Assembly: GCA_964461335.1 (NCBI GenBank)
Contig: CAYWTY010000013.1
Coordinates: forward strand, 1 to 32,912
Source: JAKJBL01 sp964461335
GTDB lineage: Bacteria; Bacillota; Clostridia; Christensenellales; CAG-138
Length of the DNA: 32,912 nt
Direction: 5' to 3'
The position numbers and the translations under genes are program-made. This document shows positions 7,401 through 16,026 of the stretch, piece after piece. Position 1 is the first letter of the stretch. Every line of letters starts with the position of its first letter. A model generated the notes under the pieces. The model ran no database searches and was not told the origin of the DNA. It was given only the letters and a program-made list of their open reading frames with translations.

Positions 7401-8345
7401 TTAGTTTCTTGCAAGCATAGCAGCGCCTATAATCCCCGCATCATTGCCAAGTTGTGCCTCTACTATTCTGCCGCAGTTTTTAAAGAAGCACTTTTGTTTA
7501 ACATTCGCTCTCAAAGGCGTAAATAAAAACTCGCCTGCAAGGCTCACGCCGCCGCCAAGTGCAATTACTTCCGGGTCAAGCATGTTAAAGCAGGATGCAA
7601 GCGCTGAACCCAATTGGTCAACATATCTGTCAAAAATATCTTTGGCTATTGCGTCGCCAGCTTTTGCACAATCCACCACCAGCTTCGCATCTACTGCCAA
7701 GAGCTCTTGGCCTGCTTTTGTAGCTATCATAGCGTGGGGATATTCAATAATACTCTTTCTTCCTTGCTGAACCAGCCATGTGGCTGTACAAAGCGCCTCG
7801 ATACAGCCGCGAGTTCCGCATGTGCATAGCGGCCCTCCATGTTCAAGCACCATGTGGCCAAGCTCAACCCCATTGCCAAGCCCACCGTTGAACATTCTGC
7901 CGCCAAGAATTAGCCCGCCGCCAATGCCTGTGCCTAAAGTAATAAGCACAGCTGTTTTGCACCCTACAAATGCACCTGCATAAAGCTCTGCAAGTGCAGC
8001 AGCATTAGCATCGTTTGCAAGGAAAACAGGCACAGAAGGGAAATGTTCATTAAGTGCGCTGCGCAAAGGGACATCGTGAAACTGCAAGTTATATGCGTGT
8101 ACAACCCGTTCATTTGCTTGGTCAATGCTGCCTGGAACAGCAATACCTATTGAAGCAAGCGAGCTTACGGGCACCCAGAGCGCCTCAGCCATTTGAGCTA
8201 AAAGCTCTGCCATTTTTTTTACTGTATCTTGATACGGCTGCCCTGTAGGAAACACAATGCTGCGCTTAAGAATGATTTTAGCATCTTCATCCACTATTCC
8301 TACTGCTATATTTGTTCCACCAATATCAAAGCCTGCCTGCACCAT
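7401..8345 (-). CDS. ROK-family sugar kinase (glucokinase-like)
   Basis: 314 residues, normal length for ROK kinases, which phosphorylate glucose or related hexoses with ATP. The N-terminal phosphate-binding motif is FDIGGTNIAVG (residues 6-16). NDANAAALAE near 133 carries the catalytic Asp region, and TLGTGIGGGLILGG is the second phosphate loop. The ROK zinc site is visible in ELGHM followed by CTCGTRGCIE near 178-188. No N-terminal helix-turn-helix is present, so it is an enzyme rather than a ROK repressor. ATG start with AAGGAGG about ten bases upstream and only 15 bp after hprK, so the two are cotranscribed. Glucokinase (GlcK) is most likely, but N-acetylglucosamine, N-acetylmannosamine or fructose kinase cannot be excluded. 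Confidence 0.88.
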   Translation of the reverse strand: MVQAGFDIGGTNIAVGIVDEDAKIILKRSIVFPTGQPYQDTVKKMAELLAQMAEALWVPVSSLASIGIAVPGSIDQANERVVHAYNLQFHDVPLRSALNEHFPSVPVFLANDANAAALAELYAGAFVGCKTAVLITLGTGIGGGLILGGRMFNGGLGNGVELGHMVLEHGGPLCTCGTRGCIEALCTATWLVQQGRKSIIEYPHAMIATKAGQELLAVDAKLVVDCAKAGDAIAKDIFDRYVDQLGSALASCFNMLDPEVIALGGGVSLAGEFLFTPLRANVKQKCFFKNCGRIVEAQLGNDAGIIGAAMLARN

Positions 8346-8360
8346 AGGCTTAGCTCCTCC

Positions 8361-9278
8361 TTAGTCGTTTTCAAACTCTTCCGCCCAGCGGCGGTCAAAT
8401 TCCTTTGCAACATCATACCCAAGCTTTTTAAGCCTGTAATTGCGAGCGGCAACCTCAACTACAATAGCCAAGTTGCGCCCAGGGCGAACAGGTATAAGGA
8501 TGTAGGGAATTTTAACATCAAGAATTGGAATAGTCTGTTCATCAAGCCCTAACCTGTCGTAGCTTTTGCTATCTTCCCACATTTCCATTTCAATGACAAT
8601 ATCTATTGATTTTTCGGCTATAACTGCACCTACGCCAAACATGTATCTGACATCTATTAGCCCTATTCCCCTTATTTCAAGAAGATGTCGTGTAAGCGCA
8701 GGCGCAGTCCCTGAAAGGCGGTTTTCAGCAACCCGCCGTATTTCAAGCACATCATCTGCTACAAGCCTATGGCCGCGCTTTACCATTTCAAGCGCAGTCT
8801 CACTCTTGCCCATGCCGCTTTCACCAGTGAGCATAACCCCAACGCCATAAACATCAAGCAGCACCCCGTGCCGCGTTATCACCGGTGCCAGCATCCTATC
8901 CAAATACTTTGTTATTGCATGGCTTACTTTGCTTGTAGGCAGCGGGCTGCATAAAACAGGTGTGGACATAGCAGCTGCCTCTTTAAGGAAAGCTTCAGGC
9001 GGCTCAAAACCTCTTGAAAACACAACACAGGGCAGCTTGTAGCTTAGAAGCTCGCGTATCCTTGTGAGCCGTGTTTCGTGAGATAACTGTTTAATATAAT
9101 ACATTTCTGCATTCCCAATCAACTGAACGCGCTTATAAGCAAAATGCTCATAAAAACCTGTAAGCTGGAGCCCCGGCCTGCTGACTTCGCTTTCTCCGAC
9201 CGAAAACTCCCCCTGCCCTTCATAAGCTATAGTTAAATTAAGCGCTTTTGCAAAGCCTTCGAGTGTAATCAGCCCCAA
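8361..9278 (-). CDS. hprK: HPr kinase/phosphorylase
   Basis: Bifunctional enzyme that phosphorylates and dephosphorylates Ser46 of HPr, the sensor step of carbon catabolite control in Firmicutes. 305 residues, the usual length. The N-terminal domain occupies about residues 1-125. The P-loop GESGMGKSETALEMVKRGH is near 153-171, followed by VADD, and the HprK signature region EIRGIGLIDVRYMFGVGAV is near 202-220. Start is TTG, preceded by GAAGGAG with good spacing. It lies 5 bp after the HAD phosphatase gene and 15 bp before the ROK kinase, giving a compact carbon-metabolism operon. No ptsH (HPr) gene is in the window. High confidence. Confidence 0.96.
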   Translation of the reverse strand: MGLITLEGFAKALNLTIAYEGQGEFSVGESEVSRPGLQLTGFYEHFAYKRVQLIGNAEMYYIKQLSHETRLTRIRELLSYKLPCVVFSRGFEPPEAFLKEAAAMSTPVLCSPLPTSKVSHAITKYLDRMLAPVITRHGVLLDVYGVGVMLTGESGMGKSETALEMVKRGHRLVADDVLEIRRVAENRLSGTAPALTRHLLEIRGIGLIDVRYMFGVGAVIAEKSIDIVIEMEMWEDSKSYDRLGLDEQTIPILDVKIPYILIPVRPGRNLAIVVEVAARNYRLKKLGYDVAKEFDRRWAEEFEND

Positions 9279-9283
9279 CTTAG

Positions 9284-10096
9284 CTAGCTCCTTCCATTGG
9301 GAAGCATAATTTCGTTAATGACCCACGCTACGCCATCATCATCGCTTGATGGCGCAATTACATCCGCAATATCCTTAACAATTTGCTGCCCATTTTCTAC
9401 GCATACGCCCAACCCTGCCATTTGAATCATTTGATAGTCAAGTGTGTTGTCGCCTATAGCAACTGTTTCCTCTCTGCGTATGCCTAAAAGTTCTGCAACC
9501 CGAAGCAAGGCGCTGCCTTTATGCGCTCCTAACCGGTTAAGCTCAATAAACCCGGGCTTGGAAGAAGCGATTTCAAGCCTTCCTTTAAACTCTTCATTAA
9601 AGCGGGCAAGCATTTCCACCTCTGCTTCGCCCGGGGTAACATATACGAGAACTTTTGGCACATCCTCCCAATCCTTCTCTTTTACTAATGGGTCAACGAG
9701 AAAAGGCAGGTTTAATGTGCTCGCATATCTTTTTGTAAATTCGTTTTCCTCTGCAAAAATTATTGTATCACCCTGATATATCTGCGCATGTACCCCCCAC
9801 TTCTTTGAAACCTCAAGCGCTTCACGGATTAGGCTTTCCTCTATGCTCCCATTAAACAGGATTTCTCCTGTAAGGTTATTCACTATCCCTGCGCCCCCAT
9901 ATACAATGACAGGGCCATGCACCTCAAGTTGCTTTAGTATTGGCACAGAGCCCAAATAGCTTCTGCCTGTTGCAATTGTTACGAATATACCTGCCTGCTG
10001 CGCACTGCGTATGGCTTTAAGGTTAATAGCTGAAATGTTTTTATCCGCGCCAATAAGTGTATCGTCGATATCGAGAAAGAGTGCCCTATATTTCAT
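9284..10096 (-). CDS. Cof-type HAD-superfamily phosphatase
   Basis: About 270 residues. Motif I DIDDTL near the N-terminus supplies the nucleophile and acid Asp residues, motif II TIATGRS is near residue 43, motif III Lys lies near HKGSALL around 195, and motif IV GDNTLDYQMI is near 215-224. The large C2-type cap lies between motifs II and III, as in the Cof/YidA group, which dephosphorylate sugar phosphates and related small phosphates. The first ATG at 10105 has its AAGG directly adjacent, too close to work, while the in-frame ATG at 10096 has AAGGATGG at proper distance, so I choose 10096. It sits 5 bp upstream of hprK. Substrate unknown. Confidence 0.88.
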   Translation of the reverse strand: MKYRALFLDIDDTLIGADKNISAINLKAIRSAQQAGIFVTIATGRSYLGSVPILKQLEVHGPVIVYGGAGIVNNLTGEILFNGSIEESLIREALEVSKKWGVHAQIYQGDTIIFAEENEFTKRYASTLNLPFLVDPLVKEKDWEDVPKVLVYVTPGEAEVEMLARFNEEFKGRLEIASSKPGFIELNRLGAHKGSALLRVAELLGIRREETVAIGDNTLDYQMIQMAGLGVCVENGQQIVKDIADVIAPSSDDDGVAWVINEIMLPNGRS

Positions 10097-10120
10097 TATT
10101 TCCATCCTTTTTTGTGTGTT

Positions 10121-10134
10121 GCGGCATTTGCCGC
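10121..10134. repeat. Inverted repeat upstream of the HAD-hprK-ROK operon
   Basis: GCGGCA and TGCCGC are exact reverse complements separated by TT. The two-base spacer is too short for a hairpin loop, so a DNA operator is more likely than an RNA structure. It lies about 25 bp before the first start codon of the operon. Confidence 0.35.
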
Positions 10135-10193
10135 CTGAACACTATTGTAATGAAAATACACACAAAAAGAAAGCGGAAGATTTATAGATAGCC

Positions 10194-11552
10194 TTATTGG
10201 CTATAATAAAGGTCTCCTGATACATATACAGTTCCCTTTACTGAACGATACAAATCCTTATATGCAAGCACTTTTTTTATTAGCTTATTCTCTAAATCAT
10301 AATACTCCTTATACGTCTGAGACTTTTTGCCTTTGCGCGCTTCGCGGTACACAAAACGCGTATTTGGGGGTAGGCTTGTATCGAGGAGAATTTCTTCCCC
10401 TGCTGAAGCAAGCGTAGCTATGCGTTCTGAGCTTATGCGTATCTTTACCTCGTCATTTATCGGGCGCCCGTAAATAGATATACTAAGCTCCTTTTTATCG
10501 TTTGTTTTTGCGAAGATATAAAGCTCTGCATTGCTGCTGTTTGCAAATTTAAAATCTGGCCCGCCTGTGCTAACTGTTGCATCTCTGCCAATACCAACAT
10601 AACTTGATGGCCAGCTGTGCGGATGCCGTTCTAATACATCCAAATCTGCAAGCATAACTGCGTTAAACAAAGTGGAGCTTACCTGACATACACCCCCGCC
10701 GTATTCCTGCTCATAGCGGCCTTCACGAATACCGGGCGCCCTCTGCCAGCCATTCTGCTCATTTCTTGCGCCAAGCAAAGCGTTTATGCTAAAGTGCTCA
10801 CCCGGTTTTAGTACTGTGCCATCAAGAAGCTTAGCAGCTTTTTTAATGTTGAAGACGCGCCCAGATGCATTTAGAGGCGGGTTTTTAAATGATGTTGAAA
10901 ACTCTGAAATAAGCCTGTGCTCCTTTTGCGCCTGCTCAAGAGTATAGTTTGCCTCAATTACTTCAAATGGCAAACTCAAAGCTCTGCTGCCTCCTTGGGA
11001 AACTGCAAGAGAGAGCAAAGCAAGCAAATCATCAGGTTCAACCCTGCGCCCAGGCTCATCCTTTGTAAAAGCAAACATTCCTTCTTTTGAACGGTCAAGC
11101 ACTGCTTTTGCATCCTTCGCGTTAAAACTTAGTGAAGCACAAATAGCTTCTGCCTTTTCGCGCGCTTTATCAAGGTCAAGGGAAAGCTTAACATCGAACT
11201 CTCTTTTTTCAAGCCGCAGCTGGTTATGCTGTGGCAAATAGGAAGTTTCACGCAGCTGCACTTCTGTATCAGCTTTAATAGGCAGCTCAGACCCAGAAAG
11301 CTCAAAGGCAGCATCTTCTTCCCCTTCTAAAGAAATGGTAAAACGCATTGCGCTGATTTTTCCGGTTACATGCGTTTCAACTGCTTCACGAGCATGCGCA
11401 ATTTGCATACGCGAAACATCAACATTGGAAATAAATATGTCCTCGCCTAAGACAAACTTTTCAGGCGGCACTTCCCCATAAGGTACTGCTTTACATCCAA
11501 CTGCAATGCCAAAAGCTATGCCAATAGCTATAAACAGGCACAAAACCCGCAA
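10194..11552 (-). CDS. VanW-family exported protein with peptidoglycan-binding-like domain
   Basis: About 452 residues. A hydrophobic N-terminal segment ending in GIAFGIAVGC serves as signal peptide or anchor; the Cys is lipobox-like but the -3 residue is Ala, so lipidation is uncertain. The middle part (about residues 40-240) resembles the PG_binding_4 region usually paired with VanW. The VanW domain follows at about 245-380, with FSINALLGARNEQNGW and YGGGVCQVSSTLFNA. The frame extends to an ATG at 11576, but AAAAGGAG lies eight bases before an in-frame TTG at 11552, which gives a cleaner signal peptide, so I prefer that start. VanW occurs in some vancomycin clusters, but no van genes are present here; a general envelope role is likely. 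Confidence 0.85.
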   Translation of the reverse strand: MRVLCLFIAIGIAFGIAVGCKAVPYGEVPPEKFVLGEDIFISNVDVSRMQIAHAREAVETHVTGKISAMRFTISLEGEEDAAFELSGSELPIKADTEVQLRETSYLPQHNQLRLEKREFDVKLSLDLDKAREKAEAICASLSFNAKDAKAVLDRSKEGMFAFTKDEPGRRVEPDDLLALLSLAVSQGGSRALSLPFEVIEANYTLEQAQKEHRLISEFSTSFKNPPLNASGRVFNIKKAAKLLDGTVLKPGEHFSINALLGARNEQNGWQRAPGIREGRYEQEYGGGVCQVSSTLFNAVMLADLDVLERHPHSWPSSYVGIGRDATVSTGGPDFKFANSSNAELYIFAKTNDKKELSISIYGRPINDEVKIRISSERIATLASAGEEILLDTSLPPNTRFVYREARKGKKSQTYKEYYDLENKLIKKVLAYKDLYRSVKGTVYVSGDLYYSQ

Positions 11553-11688
11553 AATATCATCTCCTTTTCTCCTCATAGAAAAAAACCCCGTTTATTTTAT
11601 CATTACCCGAGAACCTGTAATCATTTATGCAGTTATGGCGAACATTTTCCGCATAGACTATTTCTAAGGAAAAAATAGGGGGAAGATA

Positions 11689-13122
11689 ATGTCAGTGCTG
11701 CAAGTTTTACAAACTCTGTTGAGTGAACTCCAGAAAAATGCCTTTTGGAACCTTCCGATATTTCTTCTCTTAACAGTAACAGGCTTGTACTTTACAGCAC
11801 GTACAGGCTTTTTTCAGTTTTCACATTTTTGCCATGCAATGAATAGAACTTTATTTAAGGCATATAAAAGCCCTTCAGGCACAAGTAAAGGAGCAGTTCC
11901 GCCTTTGCACGCAGCAACGACTTCGCTTGCTGCAACAATTGGAACAGGCAATATTGCAGGAGTTGCAGGCGCAATTATTCTTGGCGGCCCAGGCGCAGTG
12001 TTTTGGATGTGGGTTGCTTCACTTTTGGCTATGGCTACAAAATATGCCGAAATCCTGCTGGCTGTGAAGTTTCGTGAGCGGAATAAAGCAGGAGATTGGG
12101 TTGGCGGGCCGATGTATTACATTGCAAATGGCTTAGGCAGCCGCTGGAGATGGCTAGCTAAGTTATTTGCGGCATTTGCAATGCTTTCATCGCTTGGTAT
12201 TGGAAACATGGCGCAAAGCAACACAATAGCCTCTGCAGTTTGCACAGCAATAGGCAGCTTTTCAACCAACTTAGTACCTGCGACAAACGAACCTTTACTC
12301 AAGCTTGGTGTAGCTTTAGCAATTGCACTTCTTGCTGCGCTCATTACACTTGGCGGCCTGCAGCGAATAGGCAGGGTTACAAGCCGCCTTGTTCCGTATA
12401 TGAGCATTTTATATATACTTGCTGCACTAACTGTAATTCTAACGCACTTAGACCGCGTTTATGAAGTTTTGCAAAGCATTTTTATATGCGCGTTCAAGCC
12501 TTCTGCACTGCTTGGCGCAACAGCAGGCATTACGGCATTTCAGGCTTTTAGGTATGGCATGAGCAGAGCAATGTTTTCAAATGAAGCAGGTCTTGGGTCA
12601 GCGCCTATGGCACACGCTTCAGCTGATACAACAAACCCGGCTGAGCAAGGCCTGTATGGAATTTTTGAGGTGTTTGTTGATACTATTATAATTTGCACAC
12701 TTACAGCGCTTGCTGTAATGCTTGGCATAAAAGAATTGCCTTTTGGCGAAGATTTGGGCGCAGCGCTTGTTACAACAGCCTTTTCATCTGTATATGGAAA
12801 TGCGGCAGGTATTATTATAGCGCTGTGTATTTTGCTTTTTGCGTTTTCCACTATTATAAGCTGGTCGCTATATGGGGCGCGCTGCTGTGAGTTTCTTTTT
12901 GGTTCAAGCGCAGCCCGTATCTTTCAGGCTGCTTATCTGCTGTTCATTATTGTTGGCGCAATACTGGAGCTTTCAGCTGCATGGGCAATATCTGATGCAC
13001 TAAACAGCCTGATGGCCTTGCCAAACCTGCTTGCGCTGCTCCTGCTTTCAGGCACAGTTGCTGAACAAACTCGAAAATACAAAACTTCTTTGAAAATCAA
13101 AAGGCGTCCGCTTCATATTTGA
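11689..13122 (+). CDS. Sodium:alanine/glycine symporter (AGCS family)
   Basis: 477 residues, the usual length for the AGCS family, which imports alanine or glycine with sodium. About ten to eleven hydrophobic segments are visible. Family hallmarks include TTSLAATIGTGNIAGVAGAI near residue 80, GGPGAVFWMWVASL, the WVGGPMYYIANGLG segment near 140, and SRAMFSNEAGLGSAPMAHA near 300. Start ATG has AGGGGGAAG at about seven bases. It is transcribed divergently from the vanW-like gene and stands alone. No strong terminator follows: only a weak AAGGCGT/ACGCCTT pairing across its stop codon. Confidence 0.93.
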   Translation: MSVLQVLQTLLSELQKNAFWNLPIFLLLTVTGLYFTARTGFFQFSHFCHAMNRTLFKAYKSPSGTSKGAVPPLHAATTSLAATIGTGNIAGVAGAIILGGPGAVFWMWVASLLAMATKYAEILLAVKFRERNKAGDWVGGPMYYIANGLGSRWRWLAKLFAAFAMLSSLGIGNMAQSNTIASAVCTAIGSFSTNLVPATNEPLLKLGVALAIALLAALITLGGLQRIGRVTSRLVPYMSILYILAALTVILTHLDRVYEVLQSIFICAFKPSALLGATAGITAFQAFRYGMSRAMFSNEAGLGSAPMAHASADTTNPAEQGLYGIFEVFVDTIIICTLTALAVMLGIKELPFGEDLGAALVTTAFSSVYGNAAGIIIALCILLFAFSTIISWSLYGARCCEFLFGSSAARIFQAAYLLFIIVGAILELSAAWAISDALNSLMALPNLLALLLLSGTVAEQTRKYKTSLKIKRRPLHI

Positions 13123-13199
13123 ACTGAACGCCTTAAGTTAACTATGACATAAAGCTCTATTATTTCTGTTACAAAAATTCAGCGATTTGCGGCTTTAAG

Positions 13200-13958
13200 T
13201 TATGCAGATGGCTCCTTAGGCCGCAGTATCCTTCGCAAAAACTCCTTTGTACGCTGTTGGGTGGGGTTGTTGAATATAATCTCCGGAGGGCCGTCTTCAA
13301 CAATAACACCTTCATCCATGAACACAACTCTGTGCGCCACATCCTTGGCAAACGCCATCTCATGGGTAACAACGAGCATTGTAAGCCCGCTCTTAGCGAG
13401 CTCATGCATTACCTCGAGCACATCGCCTACCATTTCAGGGTCAAGCGCTGAGGTTGGCTCATCGAATAAAAGCACCTCAGGGTCCATACACAATGCACGC
13501 GCAATTGCTACGCGCTGTTTTTGGCCGCCAGAGAGCTGCCTTGGCTTAGCGTTTGAAAAAGGAAGCATCCCGACTTTATCTAAATAGAATTTAGCCTTTT
13601 CTTCGCTTTGTGCGCGGGTTCTTGAGAGCACCTTCACTTGCCCTACAACGCAGTTTTCAAATGCGGACATGTTATAAAACAGGTTGAATTGCTGGAACAC
13701 CATCCCAACGCGTGCGCGATACTCTGCTATGCGAAACCCGGGGGATTTAATATCTTCACCATGGAAAAGTATTGTGCCGCCTGTATGGTCTTCAAGCTGG
13801 TTAATACACCGTAAAAGCGTGCTTTTTCCAGAACCTGAGGCTCCAATAATGCACACGACATCCCCAGGGGAGACTGCTAAATCAATGCACTTTAGCACAG
13901 TATTTGCGCCAAAATCCTTCCTTAAATGCTGCACTTCTATATTATAGGCCACAGTCAA
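13200..13958 (-). CDS. Amino acid ABC transporter ATPase (probable lysine importer)
   Basis: 252 residues of the GlnQ/HisP type that powers polar amino acid uptake. Walker A GASGSGKSTLLRCINQLE near residue 38, Q-loop GMVFQQFNLF near 86, signature LSGGQKQRVAIARALCMDPE near 145, Walker B LLFDEPTSALDPEMVGDV, and the switch His in VVTHEMAFAKDVA. The start overlaps the permease stop by four bases (ATGA), indicating translational coupling. It is the last gene of a three-gene operon headed by a lysine riboswitch, so lysine is the inferred substrate; family membership alone would only say polar amino acids. Confidence 0.94.
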   Translation of the reverse strand: MTVAYNIEVQHLRKDFGANTVLKCIDLAVSPGDVVCIIGASGSGKSTLLRCINQLEDHTGGTILFHGEDIKSPGFRIAEYRARVGMVFQQFNLFYNMSAFENCVVGQVKVLSRTRAQSEEKAKFYLDKVGMLPFSNAKPRQLSGGQKQRVAIARALCMDPEVLLFDEPTSALDPEMVGDVLEVMHELAKSGLTMLVVTHEMAFAKDVAHRVVFMDEGVIVEDGPPEIIFNNPTQQRTKEFLRRILRPKEPSA

Positions 13959-14755
13959 GCACCTCCCCGTTTATGCGAATGAAGGCTTAGTTTACGCGTT
14001 GCAAGCACGCTGATATCCGCATGCAGACATGGGAGCATTGTATAGTTTTCCGGGCCATCCATCCGTTTTTCTACAAGCCTCAGAATGCGGGTAGTTGTAA
14101 ATGTAAGTACAAGGTAAATAACAGCAGCTATAAAGAATGCTTCAAAATATTTATAGTATGTCCCTGCAGCTGATTTTGCTGTAAAAAACAATTCGAACAC
14201 CGAAATTACGTTTAAGACTGAACTGTCCTTTATGTTTATAACAAACTCATTGCCAATAGAGGGCATAATATTGCGTATTGCTTGCGGCAAAACTACGTTT
14301 GACATTGTCTGCCAATGCGTCATCCCAAGCGAATGAGCGCCCTCAGTTTGGCCAATATCAACAGAGATGATACCGCCTCGAATGATTTCCGACATATATG
14401 CGCCTGTATTTATAGAAATTATAAAAATTGCGGCTGTAGTAACGGGCATATCCAGCCCAAGATATTGTTGGGCACCATAGAATATAACCATAGCTTGAAC
14501 AATCATTGGCGTGCCGCGGAACACTTCAATATATATAACAAGCAGAGCGCGTACAACTCTTATTAAAACCTTCTTTAGCAGACCGAATTCTTTGCGCAAA
14601 GGTATAGTCCGCACAACAGCAACCAAAAGGCCAATAATAAAGCCGATTATTGTGCCTGTTATAGCAACTAATATTGTGTTTGCAGTACCTTTTAAGTATA
14701 AAGAGCCGTATCTCTCTATGAGAAACCCTACCCAACCGAAAAAGGTGGTTGGCAT
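13955..14755 (-). CDS. Amino acid ABC transporter permease (probable lysine importer)
   Basis: 266 residues of the HisM/GlnP type. An N-terminal hydrophobic segment with LKGTANTILVAITGTIIGFIIG precedes the core, and about five membrane helices are visible. The EAA loop that contacts the ATPase appears as EGAHSLGMTHWQTMSNVVLP near residue 160. The C-terminal tail of about 40 residues beyond the last helix is polar and longer than usual. ATG start with AAGGGGTG upstream. A stable hairpin lies between the binding-protein gene and this one and probably lowers its expression relative to the binding protein. It overlaps the ATPase gene by four bases. Confidence 0.93.
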   Translation of the reverse strand: MPTTFFGWVGFLIERYGSLYLKGTANTILVAITGTIIGFIIGLLVAVVRTIPLRKEFGLLKKVLIRVVRALLVIYIEVFRGTPMIVQAMVIFYGAQQYLGLDMPVTTAAIFIISINTGAYMSEIIRGGIISVDIGQTEGAHSLGMTHWQTMSNVVLPQAIRNIMPSIGNEFVINIKDSSVLNVISVFELFFTAKSAAGTYYKYFEAFFIAAVIYLVLTFTTTRILRLVEKRMDGPENYTMLPCLHADISVLATRKLSLHSHKRGGA

Positions 14756-14784
14756 TTCGTTTCACCCCTTCTCATTCTCCCTAA

Positions 14785-14812
14785 AAGGGCCGGGCTCATT
14801 AGCCCGGCCCTT
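14785..14812 (-). terminator. Intercistronic hairpin between binding protein and permease
   Basis: AAGGGCCGGGCT pairs perfectly with AGCCCGGCCCTT across a four-base loop, and on the minus strand it ends in TTTTAGG. Lying seven bases beyond the binding-protein stop inside the operon, it likely acts as a partial terminator or mRNA 3'-end protector, giving more binding protein than membrane components, a common arrangement in ABC importers. Confidence 0.75.
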
Positions 14813-14819
14813 AATCTTA

Positions 14820-15713
14820 TTATTCTTCAGACAGAGGCTGTGATGCAATTGCTCTATCCATCATTTGCTGGCGCTGTTCCTTTGTAATACCCTTAAGTAT
14901 TTCGTTGATTTGTTCAACAAGCTCTACATTGCCCTTTTGAAGCCCGACAGCTATAGCAACATCTTCAGGTGAGGCTTCGAAGCCCTTACCCTCTCCAAAC
15001 TCAATAAAAGTAATTTCAGGGTTGGATTCTGTTGCAGATTCTGCACCTGGGCGCTCCGAAATATAGCCGTCAATAGTGCCTGAGGTAAGCGCAACTATCA
15101 TGGTTGGGAAGTTATCCATTGCTGTTTGAAGCTTAACATCCGGAATTTGCTCAATTACAGTGTAGTGGAAGGTATTAAGCTGCGCAGTAATTTTTGCATT
15201 TGCAAAGTCAGAAAGCGATGATGCAGAAGCATAGGGGCTATCCTTCCTTACAACAACAACTAAGTCGCTTTCATAGTATGGGTCAGTAAAGTCGATTGTT
15301 AAAGCACGATCTGCAGTTGGGCTCATACCAGCGATTATTGCATCGATTTTCCCGGAAAGCAAAGCTGGGGGCAGGCCGTCCCATTCGATTTTTGAAATAA
15401 CAAGTTCACGCCCGAGCCCTTGTGCTATAAGCTTGGCGATTTGGATATCATAGCCATCAGCAAAGCCGCCGCCGGGTATTACAACGCTTTCACTTGATTG
15501 CTCTGCTTGCGTCCAGTTAAAAGGCGCATAGTTGCATTCAAGGCCAACTACGAACTTCTCTTTTGCAACGTCAGGTTCCTCGCTAGGCGCTGCAGGCGCT
15601 TCTGCGCTTGGTTTAACAGGCTCTGCTGGTGCAACGGGCGCTGCTGGCGCTGCACAGGAGACAAGGCCTACACAAAGCGCAAGCGCTAATAAAAGTGAAA
15701 TCAGTTTCTTCAT
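14820..15713 (-). CDS. Amino acid ABC transporter substrate-binding lipoprotein (probable lysine)
   Basis: 297 residues from the ATG at 15713, which has GGAGGAAG just upstream. The N-terminus MKKLISLLLALALCVGLVSC is a typical lipoprotein signal with lipobox LVSC, so the mature protein is anchored outside the membrane. An Ala/Pro-rich linker (about 21-48) precedes a bacterial SBP family 3 domain: VGLECNYAPFNW, the GYDIQIAKLIA segment, DAIIAGMSPTADRALTIDFT and a closing helix rich in Glu. The frame continues upstream to 15932, but that part is riboswitch RNA and is not coding. Substrate call rests on the lysine riboswitch; binding-site residues alone show only a polar amino acid binder. Confidence 0.94.
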   Translation of the reverse strand: MKKLISLLLALALCVGLVSCAAPAAPVAPAEPVKPSAEAPAAPSEEPDVAKEKFVVGLECNYAPFNWTQAEQSSESVVIPGGGFADGYDIQIAKLIAQGLGRELVISKIEWDGLPPALLSGKIDAIIAGMSPTADRALTIDFTDPYYESDLVVVVRKDSPYASASSLSDFANAKITAQLNTFHYTVIEQIPDVKLQTAMDNFPTMIVALTSGTIDGYISERPGAESATESNPEITFIEFGEGKGFEASPEDVAIAVGLQKGNVELVEQINEILKGITKEQRQQMMDRAIASQPLSEE

Positions 15714-15740
15714 TTTTCTTCCTCCATAAATTTTTACAAT

Positions 15741-15768
15741 ATAAAAGGCTGGAGCGTAACCCCCAGCC
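15741..15768 (-). terminator. Expression-platform terminator of the lysine riboswitch
   Basis: On the minus strand GGCTGGGG pairs with CTCCAGCC (one G-T pair) around a six-base loop, followed by TTTTAT, between the aptamer and the ribosome binding site of the binding-protein gene. This is the arrangement expected for lysine-dependent transcription termination: ligand-bound aptamer allows the terminator, unbound RNA sequesters its 5' arm. Confidence 0.8.
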
Positions 15769-15805
15769 GCTGGATTCACAATTTGTGTTTCCGATACAGG
15801 CTGAC

Positions 15806-15980
15806 GAATAGCGCACCACTTCACCCTGAGGTTCTTGTGACAGTCAGCGGAATATTCTCCCGTTGACCAGCATCGTATTGCCCAAGCCAATACGCCGCTT
15901 CGGCGAGTCACCCTTTCACATGGCCTCTGCACCCCTTGAAAAGCTCTTCCCTGCTACTTATGAGACACGCGCCTCTATTC
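15806..15980 (-). promoter_or_regulatory. Lysine riboswitch (L box) aptamer
   Basis: On the minus strand the order of conserved L-box words is AGAGGCGCG, AGTAG, AAGGGTGACTCGCCGAAG, TGCTGG and CTGTCAC, matching the lysine riboswitch core as I know it from lysC leaders. The ends close by GAATAG (15975-15980) with CTATTC (15806-15811), forming P1. Length of about 175 nt is typical. A consensus promoter lies just upstream and a terminator just downstream. It controls an ABC importer, one of the known gene classes under this riboswitch. Regulation is inferred to be repression of uptake genes at high lysine. Confidence 0.9.
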
Positions 15981-16026
15981 TGCCATATTAATTTCTTGAA
16001 GAAATTTTCATCCTTCAGGCTTAATA

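Noticed and set aside
7229..7526. Short frames around the RNA candidate
   Set aside because: They run through the terminator hairpin and the ROK kinase 3' end in other frames, with no ribosome binding sites.
10194..11552. Vancomycin resistance locus because of VanW domain
   Set aside because: No vanHAX or vanRS-type genes nearby; VanW domain proteins are common in Clostridia outside resistance clusters.
13099..13137. Terminator after the alanine symporter
   Set aside because: The seven-base pairing has a long loop, overlaps the coding end and lacks a T-tract.
15714..15932. N-terminal extension of the substrate-binding protein
   Set aside because: It lies in the lysine riboswitch; the lipoprotein signal and GGAGG site place the start at 15713.
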